Origin: Legionella saoudiensis
Lineage (GTDB): Bacteria > Pseudomonadota > Gammaproteobacteria > Legionellales > Legionellaceae
Reading direction: 5' to 3'
Assembly: GCF_001465875.1 (NCBI RefSeq)
Contig: NZ_LN901324.1
Span: 806,001-870,000 of the forward strand
DNA: 64,000 bases
Made by a program: the position numbers and the translations under genes. Below, in pieces: positions 8,801-16,644 of the stretch. A model generated the notes under the pieces. The model did no database searches and was not told the origin of the DNA. It saw only the letters and a program-made list of their open reading frames with translations. Each line of letters starts with the position of its first letter. Position 1 is the first letter of the stretch.

Positions 8801-9588
8801 CCTTTTTCAAGTCCATTTTTGGTTCCGCTTCAAACAAAGCCGAAAATAATCTGGCAGCACAAAAGAGCAAAGAAATTGAACAATTACAAGCTGAGATTAA
8901 CCAATTAGATAATAGTATCGAACAACAGAAAAAAGCCGTTCACAGCCAAATGGTTAAAGTAAGTGATTTAGAAACACGTATTAAAGAACAAACCAGCAAA
9001 ATGCAGCCAATCCAAGATAAGGTAGGCGTTAATAGTGATTTAAACGAAGAAATAGACAAACAAACCAAAAAAGTTGAAAAATTAGTAATCGAAGTCATGG
9101 AAACGGAACAAGATATTGCTCAATTAAAAAAAGCAGAAGCCAATAACCAGATTAAAGTCCAAGAGCTTACAGAAAGTATTAACCACCAAAAAGAAGTTAT
9201 CAGCAATACCCATGTGATAATTGATGGAAAAGAACAAGCCATTAAAGAACAACAACAGAATTTAAATACTCGATTAGGTTCCATACGAGAAATGGAACTC
9301 CAAGTTGGCGAGAAACAACAATCCGTAGAGAAAGATAGATTATCACTGCATGCTTGTGAACATGCTATTCACCAAAATGGAACGCAACAACGTCATCTGC
9401 AAAATAAAATCATAAAACAGGAAAAGAAAATTCACCAAGAAGAAAAACAAAACCAAGATAACACACATAAAAGCGATAAACATGTTCATATTGAACGTTC
9501 AATGTCTCTAAAGCAAAAGCTCCAAGACTCAAAAATGCTAGAGCATAACGAACTACACATTAATCAGCCTGTGGTGAGAGTGAAGTGA
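5818..9588 (+). CDS. SopB-like phosphoinositide/inositol phosphatase with long coiled-coil tail
   Basis: A protein of about 1256 aa. Near residue 503 it has NCKSGKDRTG, the CX5R catalytic P-loop (Cys503, Arg509) in the form found in Salmonella SopB/SigD phosphoinositide phosphatases, followed by the related stretch GAFGIKDSAKML. It likely dephosphorylates phosphoinositides or inositol phosphates in the host. After a Pro/Gln-rich linker (about 735-790), residues 790-1240 are nearly continuous heptad-like coiled coil, interrupted by one hydrophobic segment (FITRIVNAITSFFKSIFGSA, about 985-1005) that could contact membrane. A GTG at 5809 is an alternative start; neither start has a clear Shine-Dalgarno. 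There is no signal peptide. It is probably a Dot/Icm effector. The enzyme class is fairly sure; substrate and secretion are inferred. Confidence 0.85.
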   Translation: MPILAEQILHKAQSEFTKEKVQHPDLKTTKLKADNNGNLKGPFKKLIDDLQLAKYPSPPFTCQQQSIEIDGKTIPVTYIKTEGQINLSSEQLHEVSVNSLLLRKVALAATLEAYAAQHVTGKSQLKAIRAQIEQLVNESIQEAIKQAENPKQKVNTYDETNEFINKLGTILNNNTQIKKHDEAVRIIKGYERYVLSEMNAGRVIINESTVTTSKGKKNLIQMDIPLDAQLTEAQKKEYLRVLDSKKPEWFQKLKPEEQRWYQERVKRATKSADGWTKFAQEVYGTSAMQQALEMKNARKNYFFIDGTLQSESTKNATLNAIEVPKKERQQITIHNAEQLIENQIQNAEARFRAHWGLSPDAKLPGKIMIASQSLLSPLLGLADDKMINAQKAAVEHLAKDPRYKDKYQIVFGNDAVNIFRKAQAIDWKYTNEVMDYSRTLITNLQQAGVDNNHPQMKLMTAALAELEALKRSPDLGDRNKAAFKTALTSILIEAAGGKVSTNCKSGKDRTGLEELYHNAMLTYYSLYNELPSYNDGPEKREQFIEIFSHLFNTLKIHESASGNTIGAFGIKDSAKMLCSDIAKALGANYTMSNSRANINKTEEAFVKKVLKKFDQDKAVVEADVFTDFALEKLQHRKHELEQKSGKKEKIAVLDQLISDIKKGKELIPALNEFLSNEKNKRTFASKTGLGQDQTIKLVKKIINEYENNNKLIEERKQYQKREQELSKAPGVNTKQPDPRPEIPAMQNPRSSIQQAPKSAPPQQQTVQAQQSGPIQQAEHAQKTARAPNQERLDFEKNHLKQLQTELAKVQAEMETKKRQLDEIREKLSIDRGELELASTALLKEKETANQMDIKLTQEIELLDHLHTALQVQKDELHQLESDLEQVSSISEQVNTQKTNLQQLTAEHQQENNQLELLIQLQQEKGTLDKLKQEHNTEASKLESDEILLKNQEDKKQSLESKKSQMTGELNKIQEESTQQEKNTSFITRIVNAITSFFKSIFGSASNKAENNLAAQKSKEIEQLQAEINQLDNSIEQQKKAVHSQMVKVSDLETRIKEQTSKMQPIQDKVGVNSDLNEEIDKQTKKVEKLVIEVMETEQDIAQLKKAEANNQIKVQELTESINHQKEVISNTHVIIDGKEQAIKEQQQNLNTRLGSIREMELQVGEKQQSVEKDRLSLHACEHAIHQNGTQQRHLQNKIIKQEKKIHQEEKQNQDNTHKSDKHVHIERSMSLKQKLQDSKMLEHNELHINQPVVRVK

Positions 9589-9608
9589 TTAACCCAAGAT
9601 GTATTCTT

Positions 9609-9637
9609 AAGTCTGATTATTTTGATAATCAGACTTT
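9609..9637 (+). terminator. Hairpin terminator after the phosphatase gene
   Basis: A perfect 12-bp stem, AAGTCTGATTAT (9609-9620) with its complement at 9625-9636, and a TTTG loop, twenty bases after the stop codon. The T-run is short, so termination may be partial. The remainder of 9589-9919 holds a second hairpin and the promoter of the next gene. Confidence 0.6.
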
Positions 9638-9670
9638 GTGTAATAATAGTAGGGAGAATCCCACTAATAA

Positions 9671-9699
9671 GTGCAACTAACTCGTCTAGTTAGTTGCAC
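9671..9699. repeat. Second perfect inverted repeat in the same intergenic region
   Basis: GTGCAACTAACT (9671-9682) pairs exactly with AGTTAGTTGCAC (9688-9699) across a 5-base loop. No T-tract follows on either strand. It may back up the terminator before it or be a protein-binding site; nothing else decides. Confidence 0.55.
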
Positions 9700-9854
9700 G
9701 CTAAATAAGACCACATTCTTGCAAGGTTTATTCCATTTCACCTCCTCAATATATCCATCATACTCGAATTTTTTTCTTCTAAAGACATTTCACCATTTCA
9801 CTTTCCATATGGCAGAAAATATTTTTATCTAAAAATAGATAAAAAACACAACTA

Positions 9855-9887
9855 GTTAATATTTTGTTAATGTTTACGATTTATTAT
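9855..9887 (+). promoter_or_regulatory. PmrA box and -10 of the ankyrin gene
   Basis: GTTAAT (9855-9860), five bases, GTTAAT (9866-9871), ten bases, then TATTAT (9882-9887). As 9-mers these are GTTAATATT and GTTAATGTT two bases apart, against the known CTTAATATT tandem of the Legionella PmrA element. Only the first base of each half, plus one base in the second, deviates. The gene starts 32 bases after the -10. Confidence 0.68.
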
Positions 9888-9919
9888 TTTGATCATAATT
9901 TTATATATAAGGTCAAATT

Positions 9920-11578
9920 ATGGGTAAAGTAATTCTTATACATGCTAATTGTAAAAATCCTACTGCAAAAGGCGATTTTGCTTTTGCAGGTAATATGGCA
10001 AAGGACATTGTTCACGAACTGGCCAATCAGGGAATAACGGATATCGATGTCGTTTTAGTGAGTACACTTGATGGGATACATCGATTTTCAAGTATGTATG
10101 GAGCTCCTGTGAGTGATCGCGTATCGGTAGAAGGTACTAGTATTGCCCTGTCTTCTTTGGAAACGTTTGATGCGGTTGACAATACAGTCGTAGCATTTAT
10201 TGATGCCAACCGTTGTAAGCATGCTCCAACAGATATTATCAAACGAGTTCTTTCCCCTGATAGTAAATTCTTATTTGTGGGGAATGTAAATCAGATGGCT
10301 TTTGCAGATTTGTTTACACAATCTCTCTACCGCATGCAAGCGAAGATAGATCAAGCAAAACTCTATGATTCTTTTGATGATGGCGATATGTTGATTGGAA
10401 GTGCTGGTCTTGGGTCGGATCGTCTAGGTATCCCCTCGATTACCAAAGCAGAAGATTTACCTACATTATCAAGTTCTGATCAGGCAAAGGTCCCCACAGG
10501 GAATTATGGATTTATGTATCTTGCTGCAGTAGATCCTTCTAAAGATTACAAATTAATTGCACAATACATTAAATTAAGTGATCAAGACAAATACATCCTT
10601 GTTGGGCAGTTCACCAATAAAAAATATGAAATCGAATATGCTTATGATCATGATATGACCTTAACTACGTCCAAACCTCTGCCGGCAATTGAATACCACC
10701 AGTCATTACCAAACGGCGTGATGCGCCAAACGGTCGCCCACGCGAGCGGTTCATTGGTTTTGTCAACTGGTGTTACAAGTACTTTGGAAGCAATGCGGGA
10801 CAAAAAGTTACCTTATTATCAAGATATGGATAATAATACAGAATTTGTTGCAGCTTATTTAATTGCAGTGAAGTCAATAGTGTCTAGTGATACATCCTTA
10901 TTTGGAGCAATCCCCCAGATGATTATTGAACTGTCTAGCTTACTTTTTGCTAACAAACCATTAAGCAGTAAGGATATGGAGCGCACCGATACCTTGTTAA
11001 AGTTGGATTCTGTTAGCTCAAGATTAGTGAACACAAATCAAGCAATTATCGATAAATCAAGCGGTAAAATCGCACCTAGGCTCCTTAGTTTTCTTGGTGA
11101 ATCACGAAAAACAAATGATTCAGTACAACTTGCTCACGTGTGTGCCTCATTACGTAAAACAGGTGAAACAGGCAGTCCAGTACATGATCAGGCTTTAAGA
11201 AGAGCTGCGACTTGGGGACGTTTATTTGAGCTTAAGGTAGTTATTAAATCCATGTCTAAATCGGCTCTGGATAAAACTGATCCTACTTATGAGCGTTCTG
11301 CACTGCAATGGGCTGTTGCTAACAAAAATTTTGATTGTGCTCGCGCATTGGTAAAGGCAGGCGCTTCTTTAGACCTTCAGGACAAAGATGGTCAAACTGC
11401 ATTGCATAAAGCAGTGAAACTAGGTGATCGACAAATGATTAAAATGCTTATAGATGCTGGTGCTTCGATAGATATTCCAGACCGCTCATACCATAGCCCT
11501 AAAGATTGTGCTCCGGATAGCGGCATTTTATTATTTATTAATGATTGTCATTCTCATATGAGAAGTCAAACCCTGTAA
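9920..11578 (+). CDS. Ankyrin-repeat protein with possible glycosyltransferase-like N-domain, effector candidate
   Basis: 552 aa without signal peptide. The C-terminal part (about 425-525) contains two clear ankyrin repeats, SALQWAVANKNFDCARALVK near 460-487 and TALHKAVKLGDRQMIKMLID near 493-515, plus a weaker preceding helix pair. The N-terminal 400 residues start with a nucleotide-fold-like strand (MGKVILIHANC). Around 285-300 they contain LSTGVTSTLEAM, which resembles the sugar-nucleotide-binding loop of GT-B glycosyltransferases; that likeness is weak and no enzyme family is claimed. Promoter structure (PmrA box upstream), domain composition and neighbours point to a Dot/Icm effector. The hairpin at 11602 closes the unit. 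Confidence 0.8.
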   Translation: MGKVILIHANCKNPTAKGDFAFAGNMAKDIVHELANQGITDIDVVLVSTLDGIHRFSSMYGAPVSDRVSVEGTSIALSSLETFDAVDNTVVAFIDANRCKHAPTDIIKRVLSPDSKFLFVGNVNQMAFADLFTQSLYRMQAKIDQAKLYDSFDDGDMLIGSAGLGSDRLGIPSITKAEDLPTLSSSDQAKVPTGNYGFMYLAAVDPSKDYKLIAQYIKLSDQDKYILVGQFTNKKYEIEYAYDHDMTLTTSKPLPAIEYHQSLPNGVMRQTVAHASGSLVLSTGVTSTLEAMRDKKLPYYQDMDNNTEFVAAYLIAVKSIVSSDTSLFGAIPQMIIELSSLLFANKPLSSKDMERTDTLLKLDSVSSRLVNTNQAIIDKSSGKIAPRLLSFLGESRKTNDSVQLAHVCASLRKTGETGSPVHDQALRRAATWGRLFELKVVIKSMSKSALDKTDPTYERSALQWAVANKNFDCARALVKAGASLDLQDKDGQTALHKAVKLGDRQMIKMLIDAGASIDIPDRSYHSPKDCAPDSGILLFINDCHSHMRSQTL

Positions 11579-11601
11579 GCATCATGTAACCCATACAGTA
11601 T

Positions 11602-11641
11602 AATCAAGATTGGATGACCTATTGTCAATCCAATCTTGATT
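11602..11641 (+). terminator. Hairpin after the ankyrin gene
   Basis: A perfect 14-bp inverted repeat, AATCAAGATTGGAT and its complement, around a 12-base loop, 23 bases after the stop. There is no T-tract. The following sequence to 11838 shows no gene. Confidence 0.5.
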
Positions 11642-11838
11642 AACTGTCGATGGCGGCGCAACCCCGTGATTGATATTGCCCATCTTGATCAATCGACTCA
11701 CCAGCGCGAAGTGGATAGCTATATCCACATGCTGCATTGAACTAGAATTATCTCAGCTAAGTAAAGCAATTAGACGATAAAGAAAGATAAGTGTAATATT
11801 AAAGAATATTATTGGTATCAATAAATTAAGAGATTAAA

Positions 11839-12291
11839 ATGCAGCGCATATTCTCCCTACTAATCTTAATCCTTGCTGGATTAATTCTAGTCCTTTATGG
11901 GCATGAATCAATCACTTCTTATTTGCAAAACTGGATACATCCCAAACCCAAACAACTTTGGTTTTGTCCTGCCCCTGACCAAGTGGTAGCTAACCAATCA
12001 AACCCGGGTGCTTTTACTGTTAATGGATTGGATTGGGTCATTGATTACCATGGTTGGACGATTCCAGAAAAAATAGGTTTCATGCAAGTGCTAATCACAG
12101 AAGATTACAATGTAAGTTGCTATTACCGTTGGAGTAACCCTAAAGAACCTGGGACTAATTTATGGATGACGGTTAAACTATCTCCATTAGTTACTCAGAC
12201 AATTAGCACTTATGGCTCCTATTGGCAACAAGATAAGTCTTCCAGTATTTGTTCTGCAGGGATTAATGCTTGCGCTTTTGAAATAAAATAA
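11839..12291 (+). CDS. Small exported or membrane-anchored protein, DUF3757-like
   Basis: 150 aa. An N-terminal hydrophobic helix (FSLLILILAGLILVLYG, about 4-20) is either a signal anchor or an uncleaved signal peptide. The rest is a small beta-rich domain with four cysteines placed as two likely disulphides (CPAP near 43, SCYYRW near 95, and two near the C-terminus). The pattern W-CPAP then W, Y, C-YYRW recalls the DUF3757 family of short secreted proteins found in Legionella; this is recall of a pattern, not a search result. The function is unknown. The gene precedes an unknown gene by about 110 bases. Confidence 0.7.
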   Translation: MQRIFSLLILILAGLILVLYGHESITSYLQNWIHPKPKQLWFCPAPDQVVANQSNPGAFTVNGLDWVIDYHGWTIPEKIGFMQVLITEDYNVSCYYRWSNPKEPGTNLWMTVKLSPLVTQTISTYGSYWQQDKSSSICSAGINACAFEIK

Positions 12292-12400
12292 TCAGGTGGT
12301 TGAGCTTAACAGTCAACCCCCCTTCCTAATCTCAAATAATTTTCCCTACCTCTCTTTTTATGCTAAAAATAAATCATTAACGTGTAATGAAGGAATCTGT

Positions 12401-12982
12401 ATGAGTCTAACGGAAGAGATGGTCCTTGAGTATTTAAAAGATACAAATCTTTTAACAGAAATTAATAATCATGATGTTAAAGATGAATTGGGATGTAAAA
12501 CTGGGCAGATGCCGCTAACTATAAATGTATGCAAAGAATTAATTGATGGCTTGATTAACCAGGATACTGACGAGGAAGAGCTCAACGAGCAAGAGAAAGA
12601 GTCCTTAATTCGATTACGTGATGCTCTTGAAAGTTTACCTACGTCCATAAGCTTTCAATCGATTTATTCAATGATCATGGGGATGGATAGCCTACAAAAA
12701 GAATTGCTTGAATCGGTTAATGACTACCTACAGAATATTCTGGAATTTAATGAGCATAAGTTATTACTAAAGGCTGTTGTGTTAGTGCTTAAAATTTTAG
12801 AGTATGATTTAAGCAAAAAACCTGGACCGATCGTTGTGGGCTATGGATTTTTTACGAAGGAAATTTTGTCTGATGACGATAGAAAAGAAAATCATGCCAT
12901 TGTAAGTGAACTTCTGAACCGAATTATTGAGCAATTTAATACACTCTATGAGGTCAGCTCTACATCTGCCAGTGCCGTCTAA
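12401..12982 (+). CDS. Hypothetical protein, mostly helical
   Basis: 193 aa from the ATG at 12401, chosen because AAGGA lies six bases upstream. The frame is open to a GTG at 12296, but that region has no ribosome site and reads unlike a protein N-terminus. The product is acidic and helical, with no signal peptide and no membrane segment. An internal Asp/Glu-rich run (DTDEEELNEQEKE, about 56-68) and a hydrophobic helix (LLLKAVVLVLKILEYDL) are the only notable parts. I do not recognise a family. Its tail (SSTSASAV) is Ser-rich. It could be a small effector or an ordinary accessory protein. Confidence 0.68.
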   Translation: MSLTEEMVLEYLKDTNLLTEINNHDVKDELGCKTGQMPLTINVCKELIDGLINQDTDEEELNEQEKESLIRLRDALESLPTSISFQSIYSMIMGMDSLQKELLESVNDYLQNILEFNEHKLLLKAVVLVLKILEYDLSKKPGPIVVGYGFFTKEILSDDDRKENHAIVSELLNRIIEQFNTLYEVSSTSASAV

Positions 12983-13027
12983 AAGCTACAGTGCCAGTGA
13001 TGACGCATTCCAAAGTTTCGTACATCA

Positions 13028-13118
13028 CTGGGTTGCTTCACTTCGTTCGCAATGACACAGTTTTATTAAGATGACTTTGCGTCATTGAGAACGTTGTGGT
13101 GTTGTGAAGCAACTCAGG
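13028..13118. repeat. REP-like dispersed repeat, two arms
   Basis: The arm at 13028-13056 (CTGGGTTGCTTCACTTCGTT, then CGCAATGAC) recurs in reverse orientation at 49920-49948 with a single base difference over 29 bases. A second, diverged arm (13080-13118) is inverted relative to the first, so the pair can fold. The rest of the 12983-13357 gap holds no recognisable gene. Confidence 0.65.
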
Positions 13119-13357
13119 ATTTAGCTCGTTACTTCAATTTTTTGGGAAAATCATAGTTACAATTTCGTTGCGTTATACACACTTTGTTCGGGTTCTACTA
13201 ATCCATGAAAAATTAATCTGATTGCGCATACAAGCCGCAAGATGTAGGTTCGAAAGCTGCTGGCTACCATGCAACCAATTGATTTACCTAAAAGTATTCC
13301 CTACTAAGGATAAAAAGACGTATGATACCAATATCTTTTAGTAAATACGGACATTAA

Positions 13358-13927
13358 ATGATGAAAAAAACACTATTAATAATGCTTCTATCAGGAATAA
13401 TAGCGGCATCATGTACCAAACAAGATGTAATCACTGATGATGCTGGCGGGTTACATTATACAACTCCTTATCAAGATGATACGCGAGGAAGAAACGTCTT
13501 TCCCAAAACCTGGGATGTTAAAGGGAAAAAATTATTTGTATTTGATCCTAAAAAATACGCCTGGGCTGCGTATGATGCACAAGGTAATCGAGTGATGACT
13601 GGCAGTGCTTCGGGTGGAATGAACTACTGTGATGACATCAAAGAAGCATGCAAAACGGTAACAGGAACGTTTACTGTTTTTAATAAAAAAGGGCCCGATT
13701 GTAAATCAAATGAATACCCTATTGCTAAAGATGGGCATGTGATTGGTGGAGCTAAAATGCCCTATTGCATGCACTTCCATGATGGCTACGCTATTCATGC
13801 AGCTTATGAAGTTCCCAGAGCAAATTCTAGTCATGGCTGCATCCGCGTGCTGCCTGGTGCTGCGAAGTGGTTAAATGAGCACTTCATTGATGTAGGGACC
13901 AGAGTATTAGTTCTTCCCTATGCATAA
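13358..13927 (+). CDS. EnhA-like L,D-transpeptidase lipoprotein
   Basis: 189 aa. The N-terminus is a lipoprotein signal (MLLSGIIAASC, lipobox cysteine at residue 19), so the enzyme is tethered in the cell envelope. The C-terminal YkuD domain has the diagnostic active site: HDGYAIHAA near 142-150 and SSHGCIRV at 157-164 with catalytic Cys161 and Arg163. L,D-transpeptidases cross-link peptidoglycan stem peptides 3-3 or attach proteins to them. The length and the N-terminal lead-in (KTWDVKGKKLFVFDPKK) resemble the Legionella enhanced-entry protein EnhA family, which is linked to host-cell entry. No strong ribosome site is visible; an ATG-ATG start pair begins the frame. Confidence 0.88.
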   Translation: MMKKTLLIMLLSGIIAASCTKQDVITDDAGGLHYTTPYQDDTRGRNVFPKTWDVKGKKLFVFDPKKYAWAAYDAQGNRVMTGSASGGMNYCDDIKEACKTVTGTFTVFNKKGPDCKSNEYPIAKDGHVIGGAKMPYCMHFHDGYAIHAAYEVPRANSSHGCIRVLPGAAKWLNEHFIDVGTRVLVLPYA

Positions 13928-14136
13928 AATGCAATACATATTTCATAAGCATTTTGCTGCGAAATGGCAGGAGCAGTCCTAATTTGGGCTCGAAATATAA
14001 TTCGAGTTTCGCATCCCTGATTAGGACTTGCCTTCATCAAGCTACAGTTGATTACGTAAGCGCTTAAATTTCTTGCATTTTATTCTTGTAACTCTCAAAA
14101 TCGCTTTTTTATCCTACCCCCTAATAAGGAGATGCC

Positions 14137-15045
14137 ATGCAGGGATTGTTTGAATTTTTTTTTGGACCTCGCAGACCCTCAATTACCCATACCGGCACAG
14201 ATGATATTGAATTAGATGAAATTGCTAATGATACGAATTTTATTCGAAAAGGCAGTGGCTTAACTACTGTCAATGGTACTGTTGGATATAATGTTAAAAT
14301 AGATATTTCAGAAGGTGACGTAATTATTAGAGGCAACATTGGCGGTAAATGCCTGATTTGTAAAGATGGAAATGGGGCATTAACGATTGATGGCGATGTA
14401 GCAAGAGATTTAAAATTAACCCTTTATGGTCAAGGGACAGTTTATTTTACCCGCAAACCTCATGCGGATGTTATAAACTCTATTCGTAGAGAAAGCGTTA
14501 ATGCTCAAATTTATTGTGCAGGTAGGCTTCTGCTGGCACCAAACCCAAGCTATGTTCATCATAATATGGGTCGCTCTACTGAAACACGAGTTGTTGAAGT
14601 TGAGCGTATTGTAGAACGAGTAGTAGTACGAAACGTGCCCGTGCCCTCGCCTTCACAGCAAGCTTTTGAGGATAAGTACGATAAAGATACTCAAATTTAT
14701 ATTGATGGACAGCGAAAATATGAAACCATTGCTGCTCGTATCGAAAAGTTAGGTACGTTAAGCCCTGAAGAAGAGCGGCTACTCGCGGTATTTACCGATC
14801 CGATTACATTGGATTATTTCAATGATGTTCCTGTTTGCTATAAAGAAAAATATTATAACTTGTCTACCTTGTTACAAATAGGGATGGATCCTATGTCACG
14901 AGAGGCATTAATGCTCTATAAAATTAACCCTGCTCGTACTTTAGTGAATAATTTTGAAGAAATAATGGATAAGATTCAAATAAATCGCAAGGAAGCTGTT
15001 GCGAACTCTGAATCTGTGGAAGAAGAATCTAACTTTCGTCCATAA
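14137..15045 (+). CDS. Protein with U-box-like C-terminal domain, ubiquitin-ligase effector candidate
   Basis: 302 aa, started by ATG with AAGGAG seven bases upstream. Residues 40-105 are rich in Gly, Asp and beta-branched residues (GDVIIRGNIGGKCLICKDG), reading like a small beta-helix. Residues 150-170 are a charged, repetitive hinge (VVEVERIVERVVV). Residues 217-280 match the U-box pattern: FTDPITLDYFNDVPVC, a tyrosine (KYYN) at the usual YDR place, TLLQIGMDPMSREAL for the helix and PxTR region, then NPARTLVNNFEEIM for the L-P-N-xxL-xxxI helix. U-box proteins recruit E2 enzymes; Legionella effectors such as LubX use this fold. The match is by eye, so moderate. There is no signal peptide. 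Confidence 0.8.
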   Translation: MQGLFEFFFGPRRPSITHTGTDDIELDEIANDTNFIRKGSGLTTVNGTVGYNVKIDISEGDVIIRGNIGGKCLICKDGNGALTIDGDVARDLKLTLYGQGTVYFTRKPHADVINSIRRESVNAQIYCAGRLLLAPNPSYVHHNMGRSTETRVVEVERIVERVVVRNVPVPSPSQQAFEDKYDKDTQIYIDGQRKYETIAARIEKLGTLSPEEERLLAVFTDPITLDYFNDVPVCYKEKYYNLSTLLQIGMDPMSREALMLYKINPARTLVNNFEEIMDKIQINRKEAVANSESVEEESNFRP

Positions 15046-15086
15046 ATGGTAACTTAATCCATATTGCTAATGACGCTGCCTGTAAG

Positions 15087-15110
15087 AGGCCACAGCATCG
15101 TGGCCTTTTT
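15087..15110 (+). terminator. Rho-independent terminator
   Basis: AGGCCAC (15087-15093), loop AGCATC, GTGGCCT (15100-15106), then four further T. It lies 42 bases after the U-box-like gene and separates it from the kinase gene. Confidence 0.85.
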
Positions 15111-15258
15111 AAAGCTTCCGATAAATTATGGGCGCTTGAGAAAATTCTCTGTCGTTAGTAGGCCCTACTAAAAAATTAGATTTGTTCAAATTTAATACTT
15201 GAAAAAACAAACCATCAGCCTATATTTAAATCAGAATGGATTTTATTAAGGCAGTGGT

Positions 15259-16551
15259 ATGATGTTACCCTTATTGAAACAACAAAGCGTTTCACCTTTT
15301 AGCACCACAAGAACTCAAATCAAACAAGTTAATGCCCTGGTACAAAAAATCAACAAATATCAGCAAAAAAATCTACCTCGGAAGGCATTGCGTTATGTGG
15401 ACAAGCTAGCATCATACATACAGAAACTTGATGAGGAAGACAAGATAAAGCCTGCGATAAAAGCATGGGTAGAACAAAACTCACTTGATGAGCTTAGAAA
15501 AAGCCTCAGTAATGCAAATAAGCAGCATGAACTACAACAACAAGTAAAACAGCTAACCGAAAAAGCAAAATTATCAAGCATTTACCGAATGGAACACAGC
15601 CCTTCAACTTATCCTGACCTGATGGGTAACAAACTAAAAACCGTTGATGAAAAATTAGAATTCCAATCATTAAATGCGGAGAATAATCCAGCAATCGTAG
15701 TTACTAATCCAGACACACATATGACTTTTACAGTTCGTTTCTTTCGCATGTTAAATACAGAGGGCAAACATCTTTCTCCAAAAGAAATTCGCGAGCAGTG
15801 CAGTAAAGACATGCCACAAATTCCTGCCCCTTTAGCGATGGAGCGAATTACTAAAGAAGGCAATGATGAATTATATTTTGAATACAGCCAGTTCTATCCC
15901 GAAGGTAATTTAAAAAACTTTTTTGAAAATTTACGTGCACAAAAAGATCAAGACATTATTAGCGAGCTAACATTCGATAAAACCTTATTGGACTGTAGCA
16001 AGCAATTGATGGAGTTTCTCGTCTCGCTAAATGAGCGTAAAGTTTGGTATACCGATATGAAACCAAGTAACATTTTATTAAATGACGGAAAAATTATCCT
16101 TAGTGATATTAAAGGCTTATTGGCAAGTCAGTCATGTAAAACTCAAAGCAATATGATCAACTCCACTAAGGGCTACTATTCCTCAAGTGTTTTCTTCAAT
16201 GATCATTCGGTTAATCTTGAATTATTACAGTGTCAAACCCTAGCGGCAACAATTTATCAGTTAACTTGTGGCGAGCTACCAGAGCCACATGGGGACATTA
16301 ACACTTGGAAAAATACTTATGATTTTAGCCATCCAGGATTTCAAAGTGAGCATGGACAATTCATAAAGAGCATTATTGAGCTCCTTTCTGCCAACATCCC
16401 CATTCCTATGGAAAAAGCTTTGGCTCGAGTAAAAGAGCAACTGGCGCAAATGGAAAATAATCCGCCACAAAATGAAGCTGAGGAAGGCAATGAGCTACCC
16501 GTTGAACATAAACTCCATGAAAAACAGGGTCAACGATATATGAAATTATAA
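15259..16551 (+). CDS. Protein kinase-like effector candidate (LegK type)
   Basis: 430 aa. Residues 1-110 are helical and basic. The kinase core runs from about 120 to 390. The catalytic loop is YTDMKPSN (264-271), equal to the HRDxKxxN loop with Asp266, Lys268 and Asn271; the His of HRD is Tyr-Thr here, as in several bacterial eukaryote-like kinases. The metal-binding DFG is DIKG (283-286). A strand TFTVRFFRML (156-165) sits where the VAIK lysine is expected but offers arginine, so ATP anchoring may differ. It likely phosphorylates host proteins after Dot/Icm delivery. ATG at 15259 has AAGG seven bases upstream. The C-terminal tail is Glu/Lys-rich. Confidence 0.82.
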   Translation: MMLPLLKQQSVSPFSTTRTQIKQVNALVQKINKYQQKNLPRKALRYVDKLASYIQKLDEEDKIKPAIKAWVEQNSLDELRKSLSNANKQHELQQQVKQLTEKAKLSSIYRMEHSPSTYPDLMGNKLKTVDEKLEFQSLNAENNPAIVVTNPDTHMTFTVRFFRMLNTEGKHLSPKEIREQCSKDMPQIPAPLAMERITKEGNDELYFEYSQFYPEGNLKNFFENLRAQKDQDIISELTFDKTLLDCSKQLMEFLVSLNERKVWYTDMKPSNILLNDGKIILSDIKGLLASQSCKTQSNMINSTKGYYSSSVFFNDHSVNLELLQCQTLAATIYQLTCGELPEPHGDINTWKNTYDFSHPGFQSEHGQFIKSIIELLSANIPIPMEKALARVKEQLAQMENNPPQNEAEEGNELPVEHKLHEKQGQRYMKL

Positions 16552-16612
16552 CAAAACTATGGCTTGGAAGGTGCAGCCCAATCCGTGAAGTGGAATTGAT
16601 TGGAGCTCGGTC

Positions 16613-16627
16613 CCCCAAGCGGGGTTT
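16613..16627 (+). terminator. Weak terminator between convergent genes
   Basis: CCCC, loop AAGC, GGGG, then three T, 60 bases after the kinase gene. The stem is short but pure G-C. The gene on the other strand ends at 16645. Confidence 0.4.
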
Positions 16628-16644
16628 CCATGTGTTGGGGATAA

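Noticed and set aside
12296..12400. Upstream extension of the 12401 gene from a GTG
   Set aside because: No ribosome binding site, composition unlike coding sequence, while ATG 12401 has AAGGA at good spacing.
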